Source: Streptomyces nymphaeiformis (GTDB taxonomy: Bacteria > Actinomycetota > Actinomycetes > Streptomycetales > Streptomycetaceae). From it: DNA of 64,000 nt. The stretch spans positions 620,001-684,000 of the forward strand of contig NZ_JACHJY010000002.1 in NCBI RefSeq assembly GCF_014203895.1, read 5' to 3'. Under the pieces are notes generated by a model, which searched no databases, had not been told where the DNA came from, and saw only the letters and a list, made by a program, of their open reading frames with translations. The position numbers were made by a program, and so were the translations under genes. This document shows, piece after piece, positions 8,753 through 16,525 of this stretch (position 1 is the first letter of the stretch; each line of letters starts with the position of its first letter).

Positions 8753-10261
8753 TCAGGACTCCTCGCGCGCGCCGTGGGAGTGGACCAGGGCGGGGTCGGC
8801 CACGCTCGGGCGCTCCCGCCAGAACGACGGGGCTCGCAGGCGCCAGGCGATCATGACGATCACTCCGGCGAGGGCGATGCCGAGACCGATGACGAGCGGG
8901 GGGCCGAGGCCGAACCACGAGGTTCCGCTGTACGAGTTGGCGGGATCGGCCATGTCGGTGACCGACCGCACCAGGAGCCACGCGAGCAGTCCGGATCCGA
9001 CCAGCGGGCCCAGCCCGATGAACAGGAGGTTGTGGACGCTCGCGAAGAGGTGGCGACGGTAGTAGACCACGCAGGCGATTCCTGTGAGCGCGTAGTAGAA
9101 GGCGATGAGCAGCGAGAGCGCGGTGAGCGAGTCGAAGAGGGCGTTGGAGCTGATCTGACTCACCGCGAGGTACCAGGCGATGGCGATGCCGGCGACCCAC
9201 CACGTACTCACGTCGGGGGTGCGGAAGCGCGGGCTGATGTGGCCGTACGGGGAGGGCAGCGCCCGGCGGCGGGCCATGGAGAGCGCCGTACGCGAGGCCG
9301 GGATGATCGTCGTCTGCGTGGAGGCGATGGCGGAGGTGGAGACGGCCAGGAGGAGGATCCAGTCCCAGCCGCCGAGGACGTCCGTGGCGAGCCGGGCGAA
9401 GACGAACTCCTCGTCGTCCGCGTTCTCGGCCAGGAACGTGGGACCGGCGTACGCCACGACGGCGAATCCCACGGACACGTAGGTCACCAGCAGGATGACG
9501 GTCGACCAGAGCCCGGCCTTGCCGGGGGCGGTCGCGGAGTCCTCGACCTCTTCGGTGAGGTTGACCGCCGATTCCCAGCCCCAGTAGATGAAGACGCCGA
9601 GGAGCAGCCCGCTTGTGAGCGCCGCACCACCGGCGCCGAACGGATTCAGCCAGCTGAGGGCAGGTTCCACAGCGTCGTACCTGCTCGTGCCGTCGTAGAC
9701 GCTGTGGAGCGCCACGCCCACGAAGACCAGCAGGCAGGCGACCTGGGCCAGGATGAGGACGTTCTGCACCTTGGCCGACAGCTCGGTGCCGATGACGCAC
9801 ACGGCCGTCATGACGAGGATGAGCAGCACGGTGAGCAGCCGGCGGACGAGGCCGTTGTCCACCCAGCCGTCCAGCCCGAAGGAGAGCAGGGCGAAACTGA
9901 CGGCCACGTCGGCGAGCGAGCCGATGACCAGTACTCCGGTCATCGTGATGGCCCATCCGCCGAGCCAGCCGGCCCACGGGCCCATGGCGCGCGTCACCCA
10001 GGAGAAGGTGGTGCCGCAGTCCTGGTCCACCTTGTTCAGGTAGTAGAACGCCGACGCGATGAGCAGCATCGGGACGAAGGACGCGACCATGACGCCGGGT
10101 GCGTAGATCCCGACCAAGGCGACGACGGGCCCGATCACGGCGGCGAGGGAGTAGGCGGGAGAGGTGGCGTTGAGCCCGATGACGAGAGCGTCGACGAACC
10201 CGATGGCGTCGGCCTTCAAACCCACGGTTCGCCCGGCGGGCGCGGCGTCCTCTGCGGCCAT
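8753..10261 (-). CDS. APC-superfamily amino acid permease
   Basis: 502 residues with about 12-13 hydrophobic segments. The N-terminal motif (GLNATSPAYSLAAVIGPVVALVG) is the conserved APC helix-1 substrate region. Later signatures include FIYWGWESAVNLTEEVEDS, typical of Streptomyces amino-acid/polyamine permeases of this subgroup. The product is an integral-membrane proton/amino-acid symporter; the substrate is not predictable. A hexanucleotide repeat lies immediately before the start. A universal-stress fragment follows. It appears monocistronic. Confidence 0.9.
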   Translation of the reverse strand: MAAEDAAPAGRTVGLKADAIGFVDALVIGLNATSPAYSLAAVIGPVVALVGIYAPGVMVASFVPMLLIASAFYYLNKVDQDCGTTFSWVTRAMGPWAGWLGGWAITMTGVLVIGSLADVAVSFALLSFGLDGWVDNGLVRRLLTVLLILVMTAVCVIGTELSAKVQNVLILAQVACLLVFVGVALHSVYDGTSRYDAVEPALSWLNPFGAGGAALTSGLLLGVFIYWGWESAVNLTEEVEDSATAPGKAGLWSTVILLVTYVSVGFAVVAYAGPTFLAENADDEEFVFARLATDVLGGWDWILLLAVSTSAIASTQTTIIPASRTALSMARRRALPSPYGHISPRFRTPDVSTWWVAGIAIAWYLAVSQISSNALFDSLTALSLLIAFYYALTGIACVVYYRRHLFASVHNLLFIGLGPLVGSGLLAWLLVRSVTDMADPANSYSGTSWFGLGPPLVIGLGIALAGVIVMIAWRLRAPSFWRERPSVADPALVHSHGAREES

Positions 10262-10264
10262 GTT

Positions 10265-10288
10265 CTCTCGCTCTCGCTCTCGCTCTCG
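10265..10288 (-). repeat. Four CGAGAG repeats forming the leader/SD of the permease
   Basis: Exactly four CTCTCG hexamers (CGAGAG on the coding strand) end 3 bases before the permease ATG. The purine-rich GAGAG units would act as a run of weak Shine-Dalgarno sequences. Repeat-number change would alter ribosome spacing without touching the protein. Confidence 0.65.
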
Positions 10289-10589
10289 TCGAGCCGGGCA
10301 GGACGGCGAGACCCACGCCTTCAGCGTAGGGAGGCCGGATCAGGCGTGCATGCGCAGGAGCGGGCGGCGCCCCGTCCACGTCGTCACCGACGAGCCGACG
10401 AACCTGTCCGTGCACGACCCGAGGGCCGTACGGGACCCTCGCCGACGCGGGGAATCGGCTGTCCACTCAGGGCACGGCCTGCCGTCCTCTGTCAGGCCCC
10501 GCCGCGGAGGCCGACCGCACCGCAGGCTGACCGCTCCGACAGAGACCGAGCGCGCCCGGCTCGACGGGCTGCCGGGCCGGGCGCACAGA

Positions 10590-10619
10590 CGTCTTTGCCC
10601 GGACCGTCTTTGCCCGGAC
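10590..10619. repeat. Exact 15-bp tandem duplication
   Basis: CGTCTTTGCCCGGAC occurs twice head-to-tail (10590-10604, 10605-10619) in non-coding DNA; it looks like a slippage duplication. Confidence 0.75.
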
Positions 10620-10691
10620 ACGTCGCGCGTCCGGTCGTCCGTCACCCGGAGAGGGTGTCGCCCCCCCCACCAGGCAACGCGCTTCGCTCAT

Positions 10692-10742
10692 CTAGAAGAA
10701 CCCGAGCTTCTTCGGCGAGTAGCTGACCGGAAGGTTCTTGGT
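10692..10742 (-). pseudogene. Orphan C-terminal peptide remnant
   Basis: The minus strand reads TKNLPVSYSPKKLGFF followed by TAG. The composition (Lys/Tyr/Phe, low G+C for this genome) looks like a conserved protein C-terminus. Upstream in frame the reading is Arg/Pro-rich and soon meets a stop. I do not recognise the family. It is probably the end of a deleted gene. Confidence 0.3.
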
Positions 10743-10914
10743 GCGCGCGGGGCGCCGGAGAAGGGCGGGATGCCGACCTCGTGGGTGTCCGGGCAAGCGA
10801 CGGCCAGGTCAGTGAGGCGGCCGGTGTCGAGCTCACGGGAGTGCACCCCCGTCTGGACGAGCGGATCACCCTGGGGCGCTGAGCCCTGACGGGTTCCGTC
10901 GTCGGGGGTGGTGC

Positions 10915-12039
10915 TCAGAGCACGCCGACCAGCACGATGACCAGGGCGGGCAGTGCGACGAAGACGGTGCCGAGGTAGACGGCGAGGACCCACCGGTGTT
11001 CGGAGGCGATGCGGGCGAGGGTCTCGGCGCAGAACAGTGGTACGGGGCGCAGGAGTGGTATCACGTAGATCGCGATGATCGCGAAGAGGTTGTAGAGCAG
11101 GTGGACGAAGGCCGCCTGCAGGCCGATCTTCGCGTCCTGTCCGACGCCTGCGAAGGCCGCGAAGACCACGGTGAAGGTGGTGCCGAGGTTGGAGCCGACG
11201 ACGACGGGATACACCTGTGCCGGGGTCAGGATGCCGGTTCCGGCGAAGGGCACCAGTACGGAGGTGGTGATGGTGGAGGACTGGGTGACGACGGTCACGC
11301 CCATGCCGGAGGCCATGGCGAGGTAGGCGTTGCGGCCGACGGCCTTGAGCAGAAGGTCGCGGGCCCTGCCGACCATGAGGAGTTTGAGGAGTTTTCCCAG
11401 GTAGCGGACGGCGATCAGGATCAGCGCGGCGCCGATCAGGATGGTGAACAGCGGGCCGAGGGTGCTGCTGATGTGGGAGGTCGTGTGGATCACGGCGTGT
11501 TCCACCGGTCGGGTGGCCGCCCGGATGAAGTTCAGGTGGGCGGGGTTCGGCAGCCAGTCCGTGCCGTACAGCGCATCGGTCAACGTCCCGCTGAGGTGTT
11601 TCAGCGGATGCCAGATCAGTTCGACGGGGAAGAAGATCAGCAGCGCGAGCCAGTTGTAGAAGTCGTGGACGGTCGAGGCGCCCGGTGCCCTGCGGAACTC
11701 CGTGCGGTCGCCGATGAAGGTCAGGGCGACCAGGCTGGTCGTCACGGTGGTGCCGACGTTCGCGCCCAGGATGATGGGGATCGCGCCCTGGATGGGCAGC
11801 GCGCCCGACCCGACGGCGGTGACGGCGATGGCCGTGGTGGTGGTCGAGGACCGGATCAGGACGGTGCCGAGGATGCCGACGCTCAGTCCGACCCACGGGT
11901 GTGCGGCGAAGGCGAACATGGTGTGTGCCGCGTCGCTGCCCAGCCCGGCGAGTCGCCGGAAGGGCCTCGCCCGGAGGCGTCGCCCTGTGTGGGGCTGGTG
12001 TCCGGCCCGTTGCCGGATGTGGCCTCCGCCATGGATCAT
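10915..12039 (-). CDS. Na+/phosphate symporter family protein, N-terminus truncated
   Basis: 374 residues with the duplicated Na/Pi-cotransporter signature. Copy one is TVLIRSSTTTTAIAVTAVGSGALP followed by ILGANVGTTVT; copy two is VVTQSSTITTSVLVPFAGTG followed by VVGSNLGTTFT. The QSS motifs of the two halves form the substrate site (the first reads RSS). The family normally starts with a hydrophobic helix before GLGSDAAH; here the first 32 residues are Arg/His-rich, and no frame upstream encodes a helix. An IS5-type transposase scrap lies about 80 bp upstream. The original 5' end seems to have been lost, so function is doubtful despite the intact core. Confidence 0.75.
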   Translation of the reverse strand: MIHGGGHIRQRAGHQPHTGRRLRARPFRRLAGLGSDAAHTMFAFAAHPWVGLSVGILGTVLIRSSTTTTAIAVTAVGSGALPIQGAIPIILGANVGTTVTTSLVALTFIGDRTEFRRAPGASTVHDFYNWLALLIFFPVELIWHPLKHLSGTLTDALYGTDWLPNPAHLNFIRAATRPVEHAVIHTTSHISSTLGPLFTILIGAALILIAVRYLGKLLKLLMVGRARDLLLKAVGRNAYLAMASGMGVTVVTQSSTITTSVLVPFAGTGILTPAQVYPVVVGSNLGTTFTVVFAAFAGVGQDAKIGLQAAFVHLLYNLFAIIAIYVIPLLRPVPLFCAETLARIASEHRWVLAVYLGTVFVALPALVIVLVGVL

Positions 12040-12118
12040 GGCTACGAGCCCCTGACGAGGGGCGCACGTGGCTGAGCGCCGTACGTGTGCAACGAGCGGC
12101 TGGTGCCGTCAGTGACTG

Positions 12119-12376
12119 CGGGTTTCTCCCGGCCCACTGGCCGGCGAGTCGGTGGGCCCGCACGATCGTGGAGTCCACCGACATCGTCCGAGCCGGCTCC
12201 CCGTCGGCGTCGGCCTGGGCCGTCAGCGCGGTGAACACGAGGCCCTCGGAGGAGACATCCGGTCCTGGCCCGTGGACTGGAACGAACACCCCGGGCCCCT
12301 CGTGCGGACGAAGACCGCCGAGGAGACCCACCACGAAGTCGCTGCTGACCGCCGACGAATCTCCGACTCGGATCAC
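12119..12376 (-). pseudogene. IS5-type transposase remnant
   Basis: The minus strand reads VFTALTAQADADGEPARTM followed by SVDSTIVRAHRLAG. This matches the first catalytic-Asp segment of Streptomyces IS5-family DDE transposases (typically VSVDSTIVRAHQHAAG). The clear match spans about 12119-12241; upstream codons to 12376 are Gly/Val-rich and less certain. Later DDE motifs and terminal inverted repeats are absent. The scrap sits next to the truncated 5' end of the Na/Pi symporter gene, so an old insertion/deletion is likely. Confidence 0.55.
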
Positions 12377-12482
12377 GAGGCTCGGCGGGCAGCATCCCGC
12401 CCCCGGCGAGCATGGTCGCCGCGGTCGGAGGCGAGAGCGCGGGCCGGGCTGTCTGACTGCTGTGGACTGCGACGGACGACGC

Positions 12483-13370
12483 CTAGGCGCGATGGGTGCC
12501 CTCTGAGCGGATGGCGCCGCGCACGCCGGTGGTGACCACGACGATCAGGCACAGGGCGATGACGGTCTCGGCCCAGAAGAAGGCGAACCAGTCCATCACG
12601 CAGCCGATCGGCGGTGCGCCGGGAGCGGTGTTGCGGAACGCCGAGAGAGCGAACAGCGTGGCGGCCATCCAGGCGAGGGCGGGCCAGACCACACCCTCGC
12701 CACGGGTCGTCAGATACCAGGCTCCGAGGAGCACGGACGACGCCAGCGCCCACATCACGACCATCATGAAGACCGAGAAGACGAGCAGGCTGGTCGATCG
12801 GGACAGTCGCAGCTTGACGACGGCGTCCTGTCCGGAGGCCGGGGGCGTCGTGAAGGCGGAGAAGCGCGTGTCGTTGTTGGAGAAGAGCATCCGGACCGGC
12901 ACCTCCTTGCCACCCATCAGTGCCCAGAACTCGATGTCGGTCTCGTAGGTGTCGAACGGGTAGTCGCCGATCGATCCCCCTGTGATCGCGACCTGCACGT
13001 CCTTGGGAGTGAGCCGCTCGTGTGCTTTGAACTCCAGGTCGCTGAGGGTCGCCACGGAAGTCTGGAGGCTGAGATCGTCCACCGGGGCGGTCGCCTCCTC
13101 CTCGCCGAGAGCCCCACGGGGGGTGACCCTGACCCGCAGGACGAGTTCTCTGCCCGAGGCGTCGACGCTCTGGACGACGGCCTCCACCTCCACCCGGTCG
13201 GCGGCTCGGGATCCGACGGCGTGGACCGTGTCGGTTGCCTGCCGCTCGGAGAACTGCAGCCGGGACCCCACGGACACCGCCACCACGATCAGAACCGCAA
13301 GGGGAATCAAGACCGGCAGGAGCGACACCCCGGAGTGGCGTGTGCTGGGTGAGCGTGAGGGTGAGGCCAT
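12483..13370 (-). CDS. DUF4436 membrane protein
   Basis: 295 residues: an N-terminal membrane anchor (about 18-36), an extracytoplasmic beta-rich domain of about 150 residues, then three or four C-terminal helices. The diagnostic DUF4436 features are GDYPFDTYETDIEFWA and RNTAPGAPPIGCVMDWFAFFWAE. Function is unknown; the family is mycobacterial/actinobacterial. It is monocistronic and on the same strand as the SDR gene downstream in the sequence but separated by about 270 bp, so no operon is evident. Confidence 0.85.
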   Translation of the reverse strand: MASPSRSPSTRHSGVSLLPVLIPLAVLIVVAVSVGSRLQFSERQATDTVHAVGSRAADRVEVEAVVQSVDASGRELVLRVRVTPRGALGEEEATAPVDDLSLQTSVATLSDLEFKAHERLTPKDVQVAITGGSIGDYPFDTYETDIEFWALMGGKEVPVRMLFSNNDTRFSAFTTPPASGQDAVVKLRLSRSTSLLVFSVFMMVVMWALASSVLLGAWYLTTRGEGVVWPALAWMAATLFALSAFRNTAPGAPPIGCVMDWFAFFWAETVIALCLIVVVTTGVRGAIRSEGTHRA

Positions 13371-13639
13371 GGCGACTCCGACGAGGTGAGAAGGGCACGT
13401 GGAGTCACCCTTCGATCGCAGAGGGCCACTGTAGGTGTTCGGCGGCTTGCCGCCGTGGAAGTGGAGGCCCGGGAGCCGAGCCGCAATGGTCCAGATCTTG
13501 GTAAGCGGGATGCCCCTGGGCGTGCCGGGTGCGAGCCCCTTGTCAAGCGTTCCATCCGGACCACGGCCTCGACCGTCCCCGACCGTGCGGGGCGACTGGT
13601 CGGTCGAGCGTGGCCGGTGGCCTCGGCCGTGACTGTCGG

Positions 13640-14458
13640 TCAGGCCCGCGGGGTGCGGGGCTCCAGCCGGAACTCGAAGCCGAGGGTGCCCGGGTCGAGT
13701 GCGGTCGCGCCGCCGTCGACGGTGAGCACCGCACCGTTCACGAACGAGGCGGCGGGTGACAGCAGCCAGGCGATGGCCTCCGCGACTTCGTGCGGCTCAC
13801 CGGGCCGCCCGGCGGGCAGGACCCGGGTCACCTCCTCGTACGCCGCTTCCAGGCCGTTCCCGCCCAGGCCCGCCTCGTCGGCGAACCGGCTCATTCGGCG
13901 GTCCGCCATGTCGGTGCGCACCCAGCTGGGGCACACGGTGTTGGCGCGCAGTCCCGTGCCCCCGTAGTCGACCGCGAGCGAGCGGCACAGCTGGAGCAGC
14001 GCCGCCTTGGAGGTGGCGTAGGCGGCGTTCCCCACACCGTTGCGCAGGGCGGACACCGAGGCCACCGCGACCACCGCGCCGCGGGCGTCGAGCAGGTGCG
14101 GGAGCGCGGCGCGCAGCAGGAGGAACGGACCGGTCAGGTTGGTCCGCATGACCTCGTCCCAGTCCTCCAGGGTCACCTCGCCCACCCCGCCGCCCCGCCC
14201 GATGCCGGCGTTGAGCACCAGTCCGTCGAGCCGCCCGTACGTGCCGACCACCGTCTCGACGAGCGAGGTCACCGCGGCGGGGTCCCCGATGTCCGACGGT
14301 ACGGGCAGGGCGCCGGTCTCCTCGGCGATCAGCCGCAGCGGTTCGGGGCGGCGCCCGGACACCGCCACCTTGTGTCCCGCCCGGGCCAATGACTGCGCGG
14401 TCGCGGCCCCGATCCCCGTTCCGCCCCCGGTCACCAGGTACACGCGCTCGTCCGCCAT
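13640..14458 (-). CDS. Short-chain dehydrogenase/reductase
   Basis: 272 residues, classical SDR. The nucleotide-binding TGGGTGIG is at 11-18, NAG is at 87-89, the catalytic Ser is in ASVSAL, and YATSK supplies Tyr/Lys. The C-terminal FVNGAVLTVDGG is typical. It is an NAD(P)-dependent oxidoreductase of unknown substrate. It is divergent from the gene at 14673; the 22-bp palindrome in the gap could control either. Confidence 0.9.
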   Translation of the reverse strand: MADERVYLVTGGGTGIGAATAQSLARAGHKVAVSGRRPEPLRLIAEETGALPVPSDIGDPAAVTSLVETVVGTYGRLDGLVLNAGIGRGGGVGEVTLEDWDEVMRTNLTGPFLLLRAALPHLLDARGAVVAVASVSALRNGVGNAAYATSKAALLQLCRSLAVDYGGTGLRANTVCPSWVRTDMADRRMSRFADEAGLGGNGLEAAYEEVTRVLPAGRPGEPHEVAEAIAWLLSPAASFVNGAVLTVDGGATALDPGTLGFEFRLEPRTPRA

Positions 14459-14646
14459 GTCCGCCGCCCCTCCCGTGTCTCGTCCGCCGTCCCCGTTCCG
14501 GTGATCTTAGGCGCGCCGCTCGGGGCCGGGCCGGCCGGCGACACCCGCATCCGTCGGGTCTCGGGCCGACCGCCGGTACCCGACTGGTCGTCCGCCGTTC
14601 GCGCCTCACTTCCCGCCCAGCCGCGCGGCGGACGACGCCATGTGCA

Positions 14647-14668
14647 CGTAGCGTAATGTTACGCTACG
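14647..14668. promoter_or_regulatory. 22-bp palindromic operator abutting a GTG start
   Basis: CGTAGCGTAA-TG-TTACGCTACG is perfectly symmetric. It ends 4 bases before the GTG at 14673. TACGCT (14660-14665) fits a -10 hexamer placed 7 bases before the GTG, so a leaderless mRNA with its operator over the -10 is plausible. The symmetry is typical of TetR/MarR-type sites, but no such regulator is adjacent. Confidence 0.7.
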
Positions 14669-14672
14669 AATC

Positions 14673-15257
14673 GTGACAATCGAGCCCGAAGGCATGCCTC
14701 GATACCAAACGAGCGCGCCCAATCACGTCTATTACTTCGACATCGGGACCGGCACCTGGCACGGAAAGGCCACCTTCCGCGTCACCTCCTGGCGTCGTCT
14801 CATGCGCAGCCGCATCGGGTTGCCCAACAAACTGCTCGCGACCGCCATGCACACCATCGAGCTGCTCACCGGTGCGCCACGGCAGGAATCGACGATCGTG
14901 GCGAAGCCGGACGAGGGTGAGTTCGGCCAGGCCGACAACGTGGTCAAGATCTCCAAGTTCGGCGTGACCCTGTACCTCCTGGAAGAGCAGTACGTACTGG
15001 ACAGCAACGGAACCGGAGTCACTGTGCACGGGAAAGAGAGGCTCGGCCCTGTGCCGGGCCTGCTCACGCGGACCTTCATCTACACTGCGGAAATTCGCGA
15101 CGAAGGAATGGCCGCGACTTACCACATGCCGCTGCTCGCGACCCCTTGGACCGGGAACTATCAGGTCGCAGCCGACCGTCAGAGCATCTTCGCTGAATTG
15201 TTGTGTGACTGGGGCAGGGTGACCGAGGAAACCCGCCGAATCAGCGTGCCGGCTTAG
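14673..15257 (+). CDS. Conserved hypothetical protein
   Basis: 194 residues, soluble, without signal peptide or membrane helix. It starts at GTG immediately after a 22-bp palindrome, without a Shine-Dalgarno, consistent with a leaderless transcript. It is rich in beta-type segments (HVYYFDIGTGTWHGKATFRV, then GVTLYLLEEQYVLDSNGTGVTV), suggesting a small beta-barrel or lipocalin-like fold; this is inference only. G+C is lower than the neighbours. It is followed 23 bp later by a DUF5995 gene in the same direction, so the two are probably one operon. I do not recognise the family. Confidence 0.7.
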   Translation: MTIEPEGMPRYQTSAPNHVYYFDIGTGTWHGKATFRVTSWRRLMRSRIGLPNKLLATAMHTIELLTGAPRQESTIVAKPDEGEFGQADNVVKISKFGVTLYLLEEQYVLDSNGTGVTVHGKERLGPVPGLLTRTFIYTAEIRDEGMAATYHMPLLATPWTGNYQVAADRQSIFAELLCDWGRVTEETRRISVPA

Positions 15258-15280
15258 CGGGCGGCAGGAACACACTCCCG

Positions 15281-16111
15281 ATGACCACCGAGTCCACGCT
15301 CCCCGCCGAAAAGGTCAGCCTGGTCGCCGGATCGCTCGCCGAGCGGGTCAGGCAGTACGACACCACGCACGATCGCCGGGCCCCGTTCGCCTACACCTAC
15401 TACCGCCTCACGGCGACGCTCGCCACAGCCTTGGACACAGGCACCCCCGCGTTCAACAACCCGCCGTGGGTCGCCGAGCTGTGCGAGACGCTCGCGTCGG
15501 CCTACTTCAGCGCGATGGACAGCGTCGACGAATGGCTGGCAGAACGATCCGGTGGCTCCGCAGACGAAATCCGTCCCAGTGATCTGCCGGACTCCATCCC
15601 CCCACCATGGCGAGATGTCATCGCGGCTTCGAGTGTCCGGCGCTCCTACATGCTGGAAGACGTGCTCTTCTCCATGATGGCGCACATCTCGTACGACCTG
15701 CCGGGGGCGTTGCGGCGCATGGCGACGCCTGCGGACGACCGCAGCCACATCGCGGACTTCCACCGTATGAACGACGTGCTGGCGTCCTGTATCGACACGG
15801 TCCAGGACGACCTTTCGTCCAGGTACATTCATGGGCTCAGCTCTCTGGACAAGCTGTTCACCCGTAGTGACGAACTGTTGACCAATTATGGGATCCGGGT
15901 CGCACGGGGCTTGGCCTGGTTCAACTGCGACAGACTCCTGGACCCGGATTCGACCGAGGAAGCGACGCGGTCGATCAGCAGGAGCACCGCCGCGCTCATT
16001 CACGAAATCCGCTCCCCCGACGACTGGAAGCTGCGCGCCGGCTTGTGGATTCTGCGCAGATTGATTCCCGATCGTCGGCACTGGCCCGCGGCGGGCACGC
16101 CCCTCGCGTAG
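15281..16111 (+). CDS. DUF5995 family protein
   Basis: 276 residues, mostly helical and cytoplasmic. It shows the DUF5995 pattern: APFAYTYYRLT (family VFLTVYxxVT), NPPWVAELCETLA, a Pro-Pro-Trp-Arg box (IPPPWRDV), the conserved MAHISYDLPGAL (family MNAHINLDL), and IADFHRMNDVL. These His/Asp/Asn positions suggest a buried metal or catalytic site. Function is not established. It forms a likely two-gene unit with the preceding unknown gene. Confidence 0.8.
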   Translation: MTTESTLPAEKVSLVAGSLAERVRQYDTTHDRRAPFAYTYYRLTATLATALDTGTPAFNNPPWVAELCETLASAYFSAMDSVDEWLAERSGGSADEIRPSDLPDSIPPPWRDVIAASSVRRSYMLEDVLFSMMAHISYDLPGALRRMATPADDRSHIADFHRMNDVLASCIDTVQDDLSSRYIHGLSSLDKLFTRSDELLTNYGIRVARGLAWFNCDRLLDPDSTEEATRSISRSTAALIHEIRSPDDWKLRAGLWILRRLIPDRRHWPAAGTPLA

Positions 16112-16525
16112 GAAGTCGAACGCGGTGGGGATGCCGGACGACGCGCCTCGACCTCGCGTCGGTGAGCATCCCGGTCACCGTGCACCACCTCAAGTGTGAG
16201 ATCAGCCCGGGGGAGGCTGACCGCCAGATCCGCGCGGACCAGTTCGATCAACGGGCGTCCCTCCGCCTCGTACGGGGCGTACGGACGAAGCTCGGCCGCC
16301 GCGCACGGTGATCGTGCGGCCGGTGGCCGTGAGCCGCACCGTCACGTCGAGGCTGCCGCCGTGCTGGATGGCATGGGCGACGAGATCGTGGTCCGGGAAT
16401 GGTCCGGATCTTGACCGTGATCCTCGTTTGCGAACCTGTGGGGGAGTGGGATTCCTGCAGACTCCTCCGGCGCCGGAGGAGCGCACATCCCGGATTCCGC
16501 AACCTGGCGCGGGAGATCGCGGGCG
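16112..16525. other. Spacer with a decayed ATPase fragment
   Basis: These 414 bases between the DUF5995 gene and the convergent secreted phosphodiesterase gene hold no intact gene. Apart from the histidine-kinase-like scrap listed separately, the minus strand near 16180-16290 reads RPYAPYEAEGRPLIELVRAD in another frame, which could be the shifted continuation of the same remnant. No convincing terminator is visible. Confidence 0.4.
16301..16399 (-). pseudogene. HATPase (anti-sigma kinase-like) fragment
   Basis: The minus strand encodes DHDLVAHAIQHGG then LDVTVRLTATGRTITV. This resembles the N-box of serine/threonine anti-sigma kinases (family ELVANAIRHG...VRL). Neither the G1 box nor the rest of the domain is in frame. 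It is treated as a remnant. Confidence 0.3.

Larger units (their letters stand above)
10289..10914. other. Gene-poor stretch with scraps and a duplication
   Basis: No intact gene is supported in these 626 bases. The frames that are open lack family resemblance or ribosome sites. Two things stand out. First, an exact 15-bp tandem duplication at 10590-10619. Second, a conserved-looking C-terminal peptide at 10692-10742 (-) with no gene body. The remainder is GC-rich DNA of no recognisable origin. Confidence 0.5.
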
